A stretch of DNA of 64,000 bases from Rhodobacteraceae bacterium EhC02 (GCA_001650895.1 LXYH01000034.1:1-64000); one strand, 5' to 3'; numbered from the stretch's first letter, positions 24,512 through 35,072 are shown. A program made the numbers and translations. Notes: generated by a model not told the origin, from the sequence alone.

Positions 24512-24545
24512 CATGATACCCCTGAAAACAACGCAGGAGGCCCCC

Positions 24546-25475
24546 ATGACACCCCAAGAGATCATCCTGATCGGCTGCCCCGTGGACAGTGGCAAGCGCA
24601 GCCGTGGTTGCCTGATGGGCCCGGATGCCTATCGCACCGCCGGGCTGGCCGAGGCGCTGGCCGACCTTGGCCACAGGGTTACCGACCGTGGCAACCTGCA
24701 CCCTGCCCCGGTTTCCGCACCGGCCGATGCCCTGCCGCATCTGCATGCGCTGGCCGAGACCATCGGCTGGACGCAATCACTGTCGGCCGCGGCGCAAGCC
24801 GCGATGGGGCAAGGCCTGCCGATCTTCATGGGGGGCGATCACAGCCTGTCCTTGGGCAGCGTGGCCGGTGTCGCGGCGCATGCGCAGGCACAGGGCCGGC
24901 CGCAATTCGTGCTCTGGCTGGATGCGCATAGCGATTATCACACCCCGCACAGCAGCACTTCGGGGCATCTGCACGGCACACCGCTGGCCTATGTGACGGG
25001 GCGCGACGGGTTTGACGGGTTTCCCCCGCTGGCCGCCCCGATCCCGCAGGAAAACATCTGCATCATCGGGCTGCGCTCGGTCGATCCGGCGGAACGCGCC
25101 GCCCTGCAGGACAGCGCGATCCACCGCCACGACATGCGCGAGATCGACGAGACCGGCATCGCTCGACCGCTGGGCGTCTTCCTTGACCGGGTCGCCGCCG
25201 CCGGTGGCGCGCTGCATGTCTCGCTGGACGTGGATTTCATCGACCCCGCCGCCGCCCCCGGCGTGGTGACCACGGTGCCGGGCGGCGCCACGGTGCGCGA
25301 GGCGCATCTGGTCATGGAAATGCTGCATGACAGCGAACTCATGACGTCGCTGGACCTTGTCGAGCTGAACCCCTTTCTCGACAATCGCGGGCGCACGGCG
25401 CAGCTGATGGTCGACCTGGCGGCCTCGGCCCTTGGTCGGCGCGTCTTTGACCGTCCGACACGGGCTTACGGTTGA
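24546..25475 (+). CDS. rocF: Arginase
   Basis: 309-residue ureohydrolase that splits L-arginine to ornithine and urea. The manganese ligands are in GGDHS (near 96-100), DAHSDYH (near 122-128) and SLDVDFIDP (near 233-241). AGGAGG lies five bases before ATG 24546. The neighbour downstream is ornithine cyclodeaminase, so the pair converts arginine to proline plus ammonia and urea. It is probably controlled by the divergent AsnC-type regulator. Agmatinase or formimidoglutamase is less likely given that neighbour. Confidence 0.92.
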   Translation: MTPQEIILIGCPVDSGKRSRGCLMGPDAYRTAGLAEALADLGHRVTDRGNLHPAPVSAPADALPHLHALAETIGWTQSLSAAAQAAMGQGLPIFMGGDHSLSLGSVAGVAAHAQAQGRPQFVLWLDAHSDYHTPHSSTSGHLHGTPLAYVTGRDGFDGFPPLAAPIPQENICIIGLRSVDPAERAALQDSAIHRHDMREIDETGIARPLGVFLDRVAAAGGALHVSLDVDFIDPAAAPGVVTTVPGGATVREAHLVMEMLHDSELMTSLDLVELNPFLDNRGRTAQLMVDLAASALGRRVFDRPTRAYG

Positions 25476-25523
25476 TCCCGCTGCGTCAGTGTCCTCAGAA
25501 ACTCAACCCTACAGGAGCACCCC

Positions 25524-26582
25524 ATGCAGACCCCATCCGACAAGGCGCTGGTCCCTTTCGTCTCGGTCGATCACATGATGGGCCTTGTGCATCACATCGG
25601 CCTGCCCCGCGTGCTGCGCGAATTGGCAGACTGCATCGAGGATGACTTCCGGCGCTGGCCGCATTTCGACAAGACGCCGCGCGTGGCCAGCCATTCAGAC
25701 GTGGGGGTGATCGAGCTCATGCCCACCTCGGACGGCGATCTTTACGGGTTCAAATACGTGAACGGCCATCCCGGCAACATGCGAACCGGCCTGCAGACCG
25801 TGACCGCCTTCGGGATGCTGGCGCGGGTCGACAACGGCTATCCGGTGCTGGTGTCCGAAATGACGCTGCTGACCGCGATCCGCACCGCCGCCACATCAGC
25901 CATGGCGGCACGGCACCTTGCGCCTGCGGGGGCCAAGACCATGGCGATGATCGGCAATGGCGCACAGTCGGACTTCCAGTGCCTGGCGATGCAGGCGATT
26001 TGCGGCATCACCCATGTGCGGCTTCATGACATCGACCCCGCCGCCACCGCTAAGGCCCTGCGCAATCTGGCGGGATCAGGCCTTCAGGTGACCGCCTGCG
26101 CCACGCCGGAGGCGGCGATAGAGGGTGCGCAGATCATCACGACCTGCACGGCGGACAAGCAATATGCCACGATCCTGACCGACAACATGGTCGGCGCGGG
26201 CGTGCATATCAACGCGATCGGCGGCGACTGCCCCGGCAAGACGGAACTGCATCCAGACATTCTGCACCGTGCGGCGATCTTCGTGGAATATCCCGAACAG
26301 ACGCGGATCGAAGGCGAGATCCAGCAGCTTGCCCCGGACCATCCGGTGACAGAGCTGTGGCAGGTCATCACCGGGCAGGCAGAGGGACGCCGCGACGCGC
26401 GCCAGATCACGCTGTTCGACAGCGTGGGCTTTGCGATCGAGGATTTCAGCGCCCTGCGCTATATCCGCGACCAGATCGACGGCACGCCCTTCTTCCAGCC
26501 GCTCGACCTGCTGGCCGATCCCGACGATCCGCGCGACCTGTTCGGGATGCTGACGCGCGCGGCCCCCGGCAAGGCCGCATGA
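25524..26582 (+). CDS. ocd: Ornithine cyclodeaminase
   Basis: 352-residue member of the ornithine cyclodeaminase/mu-crystallin family; converts ornithine to proline with loss of ammonia, using bound NAD. The dinucleotide-binding turn MIGNGAQSDFQ lies near 147-157, and substrate-binding KYVNGHPGN near 75-83. The long C-terminal part (EDFSALRYIRDQID and beyond) is typical of the bacterial enzyme rather than of alanine dehydrogenase-type relatives. AGGAG precedes the ATG. It follows arginase by 48 bases in the same direction. Confidence 0.93.
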   Translation: MQTPSDKALVPFVSVDHMMGLVHHIGLPRVLRELADCIEDDFRRWPHFDKTPRVASHSDVGVIELMPTSDGDLYGFKYVNGHPGNMRTGLQTVTAFGMLARVDNGYPVLVSEMTLLTAIRTAATSAMAARHLAPAGAKTMAMIGNGAQSDFQCLAMQAICGITHVRLHDIDPAATAKALRNLAGSGLQVTACATPEAAIEGAQIITTCTADKQYATILTDNMVGAGVHINAIGGDCPGKTELHPDILHRAAIFVEYPEQTRIEGEIQQLAPDHPVTELWQVITGQAEGRRDARQITLFDSVGFAIEDFSALRYIRDQIDGTPFFQPLDLLADPDDPRDLFGMLTRAAPGKAA

Positions 26583-26617
26583 GGAACGCCACCCAAGCCC
26601 TTGACTGAAAAGGAAAA

Positions 26618-26639
26618 GGAGGGATGCAAGCATCCCTCC
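26618..26639 (+). terminator. Hairpin terminator after ocd
   Basis: Perfect 10-bp stem GGAGGGATGC / GCATCCCTCC with an AA loop, 35 bases after the ocd stop. There is no long T run after it, so the termination efficiency is uncertain. Confidence 0.55.
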
Positions 26640-26812
26640 AGTCTCACGGATCGAGCTCTCTATGTTAACCGCTCGGAACGTTTCGCCTGCGTCCCGATCC
26701 GCGCGGGGCAAGCGCACCTGCCCCGTGTCTCGCAGGTTTCCAACGGGAAACTGCAAAGCGGGACAGAGCGAAAATCCAAGGGATTTTTGCGCAGTCCCAC
26801 CTCGTTCAAGCA

Positions 26813-26834
26813 ACGGGCGCCCAAGGGCGCCCGT
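26813..26834 (-). terminator. Hairpin terminator after nrdJ
   Basis: Perfect 9-bp GC-rich stem ACGGGCGCC / GGCGCCCGT with a 4-base loop, about 9 bases downstream of the nrdJ stop on the minus strand. No T tract follows, as is common in this order. Confidence 0.55.
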
Positions 26835-26842
26835 CAATCTTC

Positions 26843-29800
26843 TTAGCTACAGCCGCTTGTTGCGCCGCAGGTGTTGCACTTCATGCAGGTGCCGTTGCGC
26901 ACCAGCGTGTAGTTGCCGCAATCGCCGCACGCCTCGCCCTCGTAGCCCTGCATCTTGGCCTTGGTGCGGGCGTCCATGGTGACGGTGCCACTGGCCATGG
27001 CCGTGGTCGTCGTCACGCTGGCCGACGCGCGGATGCTGGTTTCGGGCACCAGGGTCTGCAGCGCCGCCACCGGGTCGGTGCCGGTGCGGGCGAATTCGCC
27101 CTGCCCGCCCTGGAACACCACCAGTTCCTGCGGCAGACGCTTGCGCAGATAGCCGGTCGAGCTGATCTGCTTGAGCACCTCAAGGCTGCGCGAGGCCGCG
27201 GTTTCCGAAATCTCGGACACGTTGGACACGCCCTCTTCCTCGCCACGGCCCAGATCGTCGAAGCTGGCGCCCTGCGGTTTCACATGGGCCAGATCGGTGC
27301 GATCCAGGTAGGACACGGCCAGTTCGCGGAAGATGTAATCCAGGATCGAGGTCGCGTTCTTGATCGAGTCGTTGCCCTGCACCAGACCAGCCGGTTCGAA
27401 CTTGGTGAAGGTGAAGGCATCCACGAATTCCTCCAGCGGCACGCCATACTGAAGACCCACGGACACGGCGATGGCGAAGTTGTTCATCATCGCGCGGAAA
27501 CCCGCACCTTCCTTGTGCATGTCGATGAAGATCTCGCCCAGCTGACCATCGGCATATTCGCCGGTGCGCAGATAGACCTTGTGACCGCCGACAATTGCCT
27601 TCTGGGTGTAACCCTTGCGCCGCTCGGGCAGCTTTTCGCGGCCACGGGCGATTTCCTTGATGATCACCTTCTCGACGATCTTCTCGGCGATGACGGCGGC
27701 CTTTTCCTGGGCCGATCCGGTTTCCAGGATCTCCAGCGCCTCGTCATCATCCTCGACCAGGGCCGATGCCAGCGGCTGGCTGAGCTTGGAGCCGTCACGA
27801 TAGAGCGCGTTGGCCTTCACCCCCAGCTTCCAGCTGAGTTCATAGGCTTTCTGGCAATCCTCGATGGTCGCATCATTGGGCATGTTGATCGTCTTCGAGA
27901 TCGCACCCGAGATGAAGGACTGTGCCGCCGCCATCATGTAGATATGGCTGTTCACGCTCAGGTAACGCTTGCCCTTCTTGCCGCAGGGGTTGGCGCAATC
28001 GAAGACGTGGTAGTGCTTGGGATCAAGATGCGGCGCACCTTCAAGGGTCATGGTGCCGCAGACATGATCGTTCGCCGCCTCGACATCGGCCTTGCTGTAA
28101 CCGAGGTGGCGCAGCAGGTCGAAGGTGGGATCGTTCAGTTTTTCGGCCGGGATGCCCAGCACGTTCTGGCAGAACTCTGTCCCCAGGGTCCACTGGTTGA
28201 AGACGAAGCGGATATCGAAGGCCGATCCCAGCGCAGCTTCCACCTTCTCGATCTCGCGCGGGCCGAAGCCGTGGCCGATCAGGCTGGTGGTGTTGATGCC
28301 GGGTGCGTTGCCGATGCTGCCGTGACCGACGGCATAGGATACGATCTCTTCGATCTGGGCCGAGCCATAACCCAGCTTTTCCAGGGCGGCGGGAACCGAA
28401 TGGTTGATGATCTTGAAGTAACCGCCACCGGCCAGCTTCTTGAACTTCACCAGGGCGAAGTCGGGCTCGATCCCGGTGGTGTCGCAATCCATCACCAGGC
28501 CGATTGTGCCGGTCGGCGCGATCACCGAAGTCTGGGCGTTGCGATAGCCGTGCTGTTCACCCAGGCGCAGCGCCTCGTCCCAGGAGGACATGGCGATATC
28601 GACCAGACGCGGATCGGGGCAGTTGGCGTGATCCAGCGGAACCGGCTTGGTGGCCAGCGCCTCGTAACCATCGGTGGCGCCGTAAGCGGCGTTGCGGTGG
28701 TTGCGGATGACGCGCAGCATGTGCTGCTTGTTGCGGGCGTAGCCGTCGAATGCGCCCAGTTCACCCGCCATTTCAGCCGAGGTCGCATAGGCAACGCCGG
28801 TCATGATGGCGGTCAGGGCAGCGCCCATCGCCCGGCCCTCGTCGCTGTCATAGCCAAGACCCATGTTCATCAGCAGGCCGCCGATGTTGGCATAGCCCAG
28901 ACCCAGCGTGCGGAACTCGTAGGACAGCTGCGCAATTTCCTTGGATGGGAACTGCGCCATCATCACGCTGATTTCCAGGGTCACGGTCCACAGGCGGGTG
29001 GCGTGCATGTAGTCTTCAACCTGGAACTGGCCGTCCTTGTAGAAGGTCAGCAGGTTCATCGACGCAAGGTTGCAGGCCGTGTCGTCCAGGAACATGTATT
29101 CCGAGCAAGGGTTCGAGCCACGGATCTGACCGTCCTCGGGGCAGGTGTGCCAATCGTTGACGGTGTCGTGGTACTGGATGCCCGGATCGGCGCAGGCCCA
29201 TGCGGCGTGCCCGATATCTTCCCACAGATCGCGCGCCTTGATCGTCTTGGCGACCGACCCGTCGGTCCGGCGGATCAGCTCCCAATCGTCATCGTTCTCG
29301 ACCGCCTTCAGGAAGGCATCGGTGACGCGGACCGAGTTGTTCGAGTTCTGGCCAGAGACCGATGCATAGGCTTCCGAATCCCAGTCGGTGTCATAGGTCG
29401 GGAATTCGATCGAGCCATAGCCCTGCTTGGCGTAATCCAGCACGCGCTTGACGTAAGTCTCGGGGATCATCACCTTTTTTGCGCCGCGGATCGCGTCCTT
29501 CAGTTGCGGGTTCTTGGCGGGATCAACCGAATCCTCGGTGCTGCCGTCCCAGGCCTTGATCGCGGCGAAGATCGCGTTCAGCTTCTGCTCGTGCATCTTC
29601 GAGCCGGCGACGATGCTGGCGACCTTCTGTTCCTCTTTCACCTTCCAGTTGATGTATTCCTGGATATCGGGGTGATCGGCGTCGACGATGACCATCTTGG
29701 CCGCGCGGCGCGTGGTGCCGCCCGACTTGATGGCGCCCGCTGCGCGGTCACCGATCTTCAGGAAGCCCATCAGGCCTGAGGATTTGCCGCCGCCCGACAG

Positions 29801-30511
29801 GCGCTCGCCATCGGCGCGCAGGGACGAGAAGTTGGTGCCGGTGCCCGAGCCGTATTTGAACAGGCGCGCCTCGCGGACCCACAGATCCATGATGCCGCCA
29901 TCACCCACCAGGTCATCCTTGACCGACTGGATAAAGCAGGCATGGGGCTGCGGGTGCTCATAGGCGCTGGTCGACTTGGTCAGCTCCTTGGTCTGGTAAT
30001 CGACATAGTAATGCCCCTGGGACGGGCCATCGATGCCGTAGGCCCAATGCAGACCGGTGTTGAACCACTGCGGGCTGTTGGGCGCGGCGCGCTGGGTCGC
30101 CAGCATGAAGCGCATCTCGTCGAAATAGGCGCGCGCGTCTTCCTCGGTCGAGAAATAGCCGCCCTTCCAGCCCCAATAGGCCCAGGCGCCGGCCAGACGG
30201 TCGAACACCTGCTTGGACGAGGTTTCGCCGGTCTTCTCGGTCTTGTCGGTTGCGGGCACCGAACGCCACAGGAATTCCGGCACGCCTTCTTCGGCGACCT
30301 TCTTGAGTTTCACCGGGATGCCGGCCTTGCGGAAATACTTCTGCGCGATGACGTCCGATGCAACCTGCGACCAGCTTTCCGGAACCTCGACCTCGTCCAG
30401 GCGGAAAACGACAGTTCCATCGGGGTTGCGGATTTCCGAAGCCGTCTTGCGGAACTCCAGTTCCGCATAGGCATCCTGTCCGGCTTTGGTGAATTTTCTC
30501 TCGATTTTCAT
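26843..30511 (-). CDS. nrdJ: Vitamin B12-dependent ribonucleoside-diphosphate reductase (class II)
   Basis: 1222 residues, the length usual for the alphaproteobacterial adenosylcobalamin-dependent class II enzyme. Landmarks are the N-terminal fold with [17 protein letters not shown] (near 140-156), the substrate site [20 protein letters not shown] (near 470), and the finger-loop region [20 protein letters not shown] (near 665). The C-terminal Cys-rich motif [18 protein letters not shown] near the end serves redox regeneration. It makes deoxyribonucleotides under both aerobic and anaerobic conditions. It is monocistronic, with a hairpin after the stop. No class Ia nrdAB genes are in the window. 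Confidence 0.96.
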   Translation of the reverse strand: MKIERKFTKAGQDAYAELEFRKTASEIRNPDGTVVFRLDEVEVPESWSQVASDVIAQKYFRKAGIPVKLKKVAEEGVPEFLWRSVPATDKTEKTGETSSKQVFDRLAGAWAYWGWKGGYFSTEEDARAYFDEMRFMLATQRAAPNSPQWFNTGLHWAYGIDGPSQGHYYVDYQTKELTKSTSAYEHPQPHACFIQSVKDDLVGDGGIMDLWVREARLFKYGSGTGTNFSSLRADGERLSGGGKSSGLMGFLKIGDRAAGAIKSGGTTRRAAKMVIVDADHPDIQEYINWKVKEEQKVASIVAGSKMHEQKLNAIFAAIKAWDGSTEDSVDPAKNPQLKDAIRGAKKVMIPETYVKRVLDYAKQGYGSIEFPTYDTDWDSEAYASVSGQNSNNSVRVTDAFLKAVENDDDWELIRRTDGSVAKTIKARDLWEDIGHAAWACADPGIQYHDTVNDWHTCPEDGQIRGSNPCSEYMFLDDTACNLASMNLLTFYKDGQFQVEDYMHATRLWTVTLEISVMMAQFPSKEIAQLSYEFRTLGLGYANIGGLLMNMGLGYDSDEGRAMGAALTAIMTGVAYATSAEMAGELGAFDGYARNKQHMLRVIRNHRNAAYGATDGYEALATKPVPLDHANCPDPRLVDIAMSSWDEALRLGEQHGYRNAQTSVIAPTGTIGLVMDCDTTGIEPDFALVKFKKLAGGGYFKIINHSVPAALEKLGYGSAQIEEIVSYAVGHGSIGNAPGINTTSLIGHGFGPREIEKVEAALGSAFDIRFVFNQWTLGTEFCQNVLGIPAEKLNDPTFDLLRHLGYSKADVEAANDHVCGTMTLEGAPHLDPKHYHVFDCANPCGKKGKRYLSVNSHIYMMAAAQSFISGAISKTINMPNDATIEDCQKAYELSWKLGVKANALYRDGSKLSQPLASALVEDDDEALEILETGSAQEKAAVIAEKIVEKVIIKEIARGREKLPERRKGYTQKAIVGGHKVYLRTGEYADGQLGEIFIDMHKEGAGFRAMMNNFAIAVSVGLQYGVPLEEFVDAFTFTKFEPAGLVQGNDSIKNATSILDYIFRELAVSYLDRTDLAHVKPQGASFDDLGRGEEEGVSNVSEISETAASRSLEVLKQISSTGYLRKRLPQELVVFQGGQGEFARTGTDPVAALQTLVPETSIRASASVTTTTAMASGTVTMDARTKAKMQGYEGEACGDCGNYTLVRNGTCMKCNTCGATSGCS

Positions 30512-31043
30512 GGCTCGCCCCGTATATCAACCTGCATTTTCGATCCCGCGTTCATGCGCGACACCGCGAAACCGACAGAGGTCGAAGGCAAAGCACACCC
30601 AGCGTCCGCACTGCTTCCAGTGCGGCCTACGCTTCGGATCTGTCGGACCCGACCCCCGAAGGATCAAGGCCCCGCCCGATCTGGTTATTGTTTTTGTCCC
30701 TCGCCGTGACCCGCCTTATGCACACAACATCTAGTGGGTTACTCTCTCGGCTCACACAATCTGACGTATATCGAGCTATATCGTCAACGAAGAATTTAGC
30801 TTTGACGGGCACAAAATACGCTTGACCCGCATTTAACCGAGTCGCGCCCGCCGGACCGCGGGACAGGGCCTTGGGACATCACTGGGGACAGCTTTGTGGA
30901 TATGCATCGAAACCCGTTGATTTCGGACCGTTTACCCACCACCTCTCACGCAGAGGGTTCAGTCCGTTCCAGTCCTGCAGGCCACGTGCCGTTGGAACAG
31001 GCAAACCGCCAGATGATGCGCAAAGGACACGGGCAACCACAAC
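30512..31043. other. Intergenic region upstream of nrdJ
   Basis: About 530 bases between divergent nrdJ and a lipoprotein gene. It contains an AT-rich segment near 30750-30800 with a direct repeat of ATATCG around AGCT, a likely promoter area for nrdJ, and a leader hairpin (30606-30625). I looked for a cobalamin riboswitch and for a canonical NrdR box pair and found neither. No ORF here is credible. Confidence 0.45.
30606..30625 (-). promoter_or_regulatory. Leader hairpin of nrdJ
   Basis: Perfect 8-bp stem CCGCACTG / CAGTGCGG with a 4-base loop, about 95 bases before the nrdJ start. It could act in the 5' leader. Its role is unknown and it may be incidental. Confidence 0.3.
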
Positions 31044-31544
31044 ATGAAGCAAAAAGAGCGATTCTTTTTCCTCGGGTCGCGGGCCCTTGCCGCCGCCATA
31101 TGCGCGGGTTGTGTCGCAGGCTGCGCCGCCCCGATGACACCGCCGCGCGCAACCGACAGCCCCCTGCCGACCCTGCGCGCCAGCTTTGCACAACCTCCCA
31201 ACGGTTTTCTCGAGGCGCTTGCCGCGACCTGCGACGGTCCGGCCGAGCGTGTGCTGCGCCCGGCAGCGAACGTCGTGGAATGCCGGATGCTGATGCCGCC
31301 CGAGGCCACGGCAGGCGCGATCCTGCGCTATGGCGGCACGCTCGACCGGTTGCCCGAAAGCGTGATCCGCCTGAGCAGCGCGCCGGTGAACCAGGATGGC
31401 CAGACTCGACATGTCCTGAGCGCAGCGAGTTTCCTCGATGTGCCGCAGGCCAGCGGCGGCACGCTGCACGTGGTCTATCCGGACGCGCGGATGGACGGGA
31501 AGGTCCTGGAACTGATGGAGCGTCTGGGCGGCACCGCGATGTGA
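31044..31544 (+). CDS. Putative lipoprotein of unknown function
   Basis: 166 residues. The N-terminus has two basic residues, a hydrophobic stretch and a lipobox-like CVAGC (near 23-27; ICAGC just before it is an alternative), suggesting lipoprotein export. The mature part is about 140 residues with two Cys (LAATCDGP and VVECRMLM) likely to form a disulfide, and a beta-rich C-terminus (GGTLHVVYPDARMDG). The family is not recognised. It stands alone between nrdJ (divergent) and tRNA-Pro. Confidence 0.7.
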   Translation: MKQKERFFFLGSRALAAAICAGCVAGCAAPMTPPRATDSPLPTLRASFAQPPNGFLEALAATCDGPAERVLRPAANVVECRMLMPPEATAGAILRYGGTLDRLPESVIRLSSAPVNQDGQTRHVLSAASFLDVPQASGGTLHVVYPDARMDGKVLELMERLGGTAM

Positions 31545-31591
31545 CATGACCCGCCCCGGAGGGTGCTGATCACGTGCCGCTTGCGATAATA

Positions 31592-31668
31592 TGGTCGGGG
31601 CGGAGAGATTCGAACTCCCGACCCTCTGTTCCCAAAACAGATGCGCTACCAGACTGCGCTACGCCCCG
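31592..31668 (-). tRNA. tRNA-Pro (anticodon TGG)
   Basis: 77 bases including an encoded CCA. The acceptor stem is CGGGGCG / CGCCCCG, the anticodon stem TCTGT/ACAGA encloses loop TTTGGGA, and the T-loop is TTCGAAT. The anticodon is TGG. Confidence 0.97.
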
Positions 31669-31753
31669 AACCGATCCTGCATCTAAACCGCGCGGCCGGA
31701 TTTGAAAAGCCCCTATCATCCGCAAAATCAAGCCAGGGGCCCGCTACTGCGCC

Positions 31754-32233
31754 TCAGCAGGGCCAGGCGGCCGTGTCGCTGGAAAAGGCCGGGTGCCGCA
31801 TCTGGCTGCCCGGCACGATTCCCATGGCGCGCGCCAGCCCGCCGTTGATCTCCAGCACCGTCAGGATGCCGCGCCCCCCGTCGATGACCGTCTCGTCGCC
31901 CGGGATCGCCTCGTGATGCACATGCTGCACCACACCGCGTTGGTCCGTGAAAATCATGTCGAGGGAAATCAGCGTGTTGCGCATCCAGAATGTCGCGCGC
32001 TGCGGCGTGTCATAAACAAAGAGCATGCCCGCGCTTCTGGGCATGCTTTCGCGGAACATCAGGCCCCGGCTGCGCGTCTCGGGGGTATCGGCGACTTCCA
32101 CGGTAAATCGGGCCTGCCCCCAGTCACCGCGCAGCTGCACGGTATCGGCGCGGCAAGCAGGATCTGCATGGGCCGCCTGCGCCAGGGTCGCGCCACATAT
32201 CAATGTCAGGATACGCAGCGCGCGACGGATCAT
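31754..32233 (-). CDS. DUF192 family exported protein
   Basis: 159-residue protein with an N-terminal Sec signal peptide (MIRRALRILTLICGATLAQA, cleaved near ADP). A single DUF192 domain follows: RSRGLMFRESMPRSAGMLFV, FWMRNTLISLDMIF, and the C-terminal VLEINGGLARAMGI. The function of the family is unknown. It begins in the ATGA overlap with the double cold-shock gene, so the two are one operon, a pairing I recall as common in Rhodobacterales. Confidence 0.9.
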   Translation of the reverse strand: MIRRALRILTLICGATLAQAAHADPACRADTVQLRGDWGQARFTVEVADTPETRSRGLMFRESMPRSAGMLFVYDTPQRATFWMRNTLISLDMIFTDQRGVVQHVHHEAIPGDETVIDGGRGILTVLEINGGLARAMGIVPGSQMRHPAFSSDTAAWPC

Positions 32234-32778
32234 GCCTGACGGGCCTTGACGGCCGCCTCCCAGGCGCAGACCTCGGTGGCCATGCGACCACGCTTGCCTT
32301 CGATCACCCGCAGGCACACGGCCTCGCCGGGCTGCAGATCGGCAAGGCCGGACCTGCGCAGCACCTCGATATGGATGAACACATACTCGTGGCGCCCGAA
32401 CACGTTCGCGAAACCGAAACCCTTGGCCTTGTCGAACCACTTCACGCGGGACGGCTCCAGCGGGGCCGCGCGCATCACTTCGGGGTCGATATCCTCGAAG
32501 TCGGCCAGCATGGCCGCTTCGACCCCGGCAGGCGGTTCGATCTTGAAGACTTCGACGGCTTGTACACCACGTGCGGTGTCCTGCACATCGATTTCGATCC
32601 GCGCCCCATCGGCAACGGAGCTTTGGCCAAAGTTCCGCAGAACATTGGCATGTAGCAGAATGTCGGGGCCACCCCCGTCGGAAATCACAAAACCGAACCC
32701 TTTTACGGGATCAAACCATTTAACCGATCCAACCACTCTGCGGGTCGCTGTCACATCATGTGTCACTTCATCACCCAC
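32230..32778 (-). CDS. Double cold-shock domain protein
   Basis: 182 residues with two cold-shock domains. The first (about 14-80) has SVKWFDPVKGFGFV and ILLHANVLR; the second (about 108-178) has RVKWFDKAKGFGFA and YVFIHIEVLR. Each holds RNP1 (KGFGF) and a slightly divergent RNP2 (ILLH, VFIH), so single-stranded nucleic-acid binding is expected. A short acidic linker joins them. It is co-transcribed with the DUF192 gene through an ATGA overlap. A general RNA-chaperone role is inferred. Confidence 0.92.
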   Translation of the reverse strand: MGDEVTHDVTATRRVVGSVKWFDPVKGFGFVISDGGGPDILLHANVLRNFGQSSVADGARIEIDVQDTARGVQAVEVFKIEPPAGVEAAMLADFEDIDPEVMRAAPLEPSRVKWFDKAKGFGFANVFGRHEYVFIHIEVLRRSGLADLQPGEAVCLRVIEGKRGRMATEVCAWEAAVKARQA

Positions 32779-32883
32779 AATTCATTGTACGGTCTCAGAC
32801 TTGTTCATGGCGTATTCACCGGGACTCATTCAAGACATAAAAACTATTCATCCGATAGACTTGTCATTCACGTCGCGTGAATG

Positions 32884-33492
32884 TCACGGATTTAACCGCT
32901 CGACGGACCAGCCATCCTGCCCCGGAACCCGGCGCCAGACGAACCTGTCGTGCAAGCGGAAATCACCATCGGCCCAGAACTCGATCTCGACCGGGTCGAT
33001 CCGGTAGCCACCCCAGAACGGCGGTCGGTCGGGATTGGTGCCTTTCAGCGCCGTGATCTTGGCGACCTCGGCCATCAGCGCGGTGCGCGAGGACAGCGGG
33101 CGCGACTGTCGCGACGCCCATGCACCAAGGCGGCTCTTGAGAGAGCGCGACTTGTAGTAGGCGTCGGCCTGCGGGCCTTCTTCCTTGCTGACATGGCCGC
33201 GCACGCGGATCTGCCGCCGCAGGGATTTCCAGTGCATGACGAAGGCCGCCTTGCCTGCACTGTCCAGCTCGCGCGCTTTGGCGCTTTCATAGTTGGTGTA
33301 GAACACGAATGCGTTCGCCTCGATCTCCTTGAGCAGGACCATGCGTGCATTGGGCAGGCCCGTGGCATCGACGGTCGACAGGGCGATCGCGTTGGGATCG
33401 TTGATTTCGCTTTGCTCGGCCTCGGCCAGCCAGGACCGCGCGATCGCAAAAGGATCGTCGCCTGCGAAAATACCGGTACGGTCACTCATCAT
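32884..33492 (-). CDS. pdxH: Pyridoxamine 5'-phosphate oxidase
   Basis: 202-residue FMN enzyme producing pyridoxal 5'-phosphate. Diagnostic segments are [20 protein letters not shown] (near 47-66), the FMN-binding [19 protein letters not shown] (near 82-100), and the C-terminal end [18 protein letters not shown], which is characteristic. Two ATGs are adjacent at 33492 and 33489. It is divergent from fabI with about 220 bases between. Confidence 0.95.
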   Translation of the reverse strand: MMSDRTGIFAGDDPFAIARSWLAEAEQSEINDPNAIALSTVDATGLPNARMVLLKEIEANAFVFYTNYESAKARELDSAGKAAFVMHWKSLRRQIRVRGHVSKEEGPQADAYYKSRSLKSRLGAWASRQSRPLSSRTALMAEVAKITALKGTNPDRPPFWGGYRIDPVEIEFWADGDFRLHDRFVWRRVPGQDGWSVERLNP

Positions 33493-33717
33493 GATTCACT
33501 TTCTTTACCATTCGGACAGATTTGTCATGCCGAGGCTCTCCCGTCCAGCAAGGGAAAACGTATCTAAAGAGACAGAAGTTTCACTCGAACGAAAAACAGC
33601 CACGCGCGGGCGTCACCCGCAGACCCGGCTCCACCGGCAACGGCCCGGCTGCACTTGATGCAGCAACGCCAATCCCCTAAAGGAAAGACAATATCAAACA
33701 TGGGCGGAAACAAAGCA

Positions 33718-34542
33718 ATGTCAAATACTCTCATGGCCGGGAAGCGTGGCCTCATCATGGGGCTTGCGAATGACAAGTCCATCGCCTGGGGCATTGCCAA
33801 GGCCTGTGCCGATGCGGGCGCGGAACTGGCCTTCAGCTACATGGGCGAGGCGTTCCGCAAGCGCGTGGCCCCGCTGGCCGAAAGCATCGGGGTGACAACG
33901 CTGATCGATTGCGACGTGTCCGACATGGCATCAGTCGATGCCGCCTTCGCCGAGATCGAAAAGACCTGGGGCAAGCTGGACTTTCTGGTCCATGCCATCG
34001 GTTTTTCCGACAAGAACGAATTGCGCGGACGCTACGTGGATACCAGCCGCGACAATTTCCTGATGACGATGGATGTCAGCTGCTACAGCTTCACCGCCGT
34101 GATGCAGCGCGCGGAAAAGCTGATGTCCGACGGCGGCAGCGCGCTGACGCTGACCTATTACGGCGCCGAACAGGTGATGCCGCATTACAACGTGATGGGC
34201 GTGGCCAAGGCCGCGCTGGAAGCCTCGGTCAAGTACATGGCCGAGGATCTGGGCAAGGACGGCATTCGCGTCAACGCAATCAGCGCCGGTCCGATCAAGA
34301 CGCTGGCCGCCAGCGGCATCGGTGATTTCCGCTACATCCTGAAATGGAACGAGCTGAACTCGCCGCTGCGCCGGAACGTGACGATCGAGGATGTGGGCAA
34401 ATCCGCGCTCTATCTGCTGTCCGACCTGGGATCGGGCGTGACGGGCGAGACATTGCATGTGGATGCAGGTTATCATGTCGTCGGCATGAAGGCCGTTGAC
34501 GCCCCCGATATCGATGCCGTGACAGGCCGCAAGGACGCCTGA
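33718..34542 (+). CDS. fabI: Enoyl-[acyl-carrier-protein] reductase (NADH)
   Basis: 274 residues from ATG 33718 (an ATG at 33700 is also possible and has AAAGGAAAG upstream). FabI reduces trans-2-enoyl-ACP in the last step of fatty-acid elongation. The Rossmann start is GLIMGLANDKSIAWGIA, the catalytic Tyr-x6-Lys is YNVMGVAK near 161-168, and the substrate loop SAGPIKTLAASGI follows. The length is slightly above the E. coli enzyme because of a C-terminal tail. It is followed by gpt after 26 bases. Confidence 0.95.
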   Translation: MSNTLMAGKRGLIMGLANDKSIAWGIAKACADAGAELAFSYMGEAFRKRVAPLAESIGVTTLIDCDVSDMASVDAAFAEIEKTWGKLDFLVHAIGFSDKNELRGRYVDTSRDNFLMTMDVSCYSFTAVMQRAEKLMSDGGSALTLTYYGAEQVMPHYNVMGVAKAALEASVKYMAEDLGKDGIRVNAISAGPIKTLAASGIGDFRYILKWNELNSPLRRNVTIEDVGKSALYLLSDLGSGVTGETLHVDAGYHVVGMKAVDAPDIDAVTGRKDA

Positions 34543-34568
34543 TCCCTGCCGCATGAAGGAGTGATGCG

Positions 34569-35072
34569 ATGACCGACCGCCTGCCCCATGAAAAAGGCTT
34601 CCACATCAGCTGGGACCAGATCCACCGTGACAGCCGCGCGCTGGCCTGGCGCTTGCAGGGCTACGGCCCCGACAATGGCGCATGGCGCGCGGTCGTGGCC
34701 ATCACGCGCGGCGGCATGGCCCCAGCGATGATCGTCAGCCGCGAGCTGGACATTCGTACCGTCGACACGATCTCGATCAAGTCCTACGATCACCAGACCC
34801 AGTCCGAGGCGCGCGTCCTCAAGGCGCCCGATGCCGAGCTGATGGGCGACGGGACCGGGATCCTGATCGTCGATGACCTGGTCGACAGCGGCAAGACGCT
34901 CGAGATTGTGCGCAAGATGTATCCCAACGCGCATTTCGCCACCGTCTATGCCAAGCCCAAGGGCCGGCCGCAGGTCGATACATTCATCACCGAGGTCAGC
35001 CAGGACACCTGGATCTTCTTTCCCTGGGACATGGCGCTGCAATATGTGGAACCTTATCGCGGCCGCGACTGA
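34569..35072 (+). CDS. gpt: Xanthine phosphoribosyltransferase
   Basis: 167-residue type I phosphoribosyltransferase that salvages xanthine and guanine with PRPP. The PRPP motif [13 protein letters not shown] lies near 98-110. The N-terminal [20 protein letters not shown] (near 41-60) and the base-recognition end WIFFPWDM (near 147-154) are as in E. coli Gpt. Spacing from fabI and the shared direction suggest one transcript. ATG is preceded by AAGGAG. Confidence 0.94.
   Translation: MTDRLPHEKGFHISWDQIHRDSRALAWRLQGYGPDNGAWRAVVAITRGGMAPAMIVSRELDIRTVDTISIKSYDHQTQSEARVLKAPDAELMGDGTGILIVDDLVDSGKTLEIVRKMYPNAHFATVYAKPKGRPQVDTFITEVSQDTWIFFPWDMALQYVEPYRGRD

Noticed and set aside
27284-29779. 831-codon open frame on the plus strand opposite nrdJ
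   Set aside because: It is antisense to an unmistakable enzyme; long open frames opposite high-GC genes are expected from codon bias, and its translation has no family features.
30512-31043. Cobalamin riboswitch upstream of nrdJ
   Set aside because: I could not find the B12-box-like conserved core; only a simple hairpin is seen.
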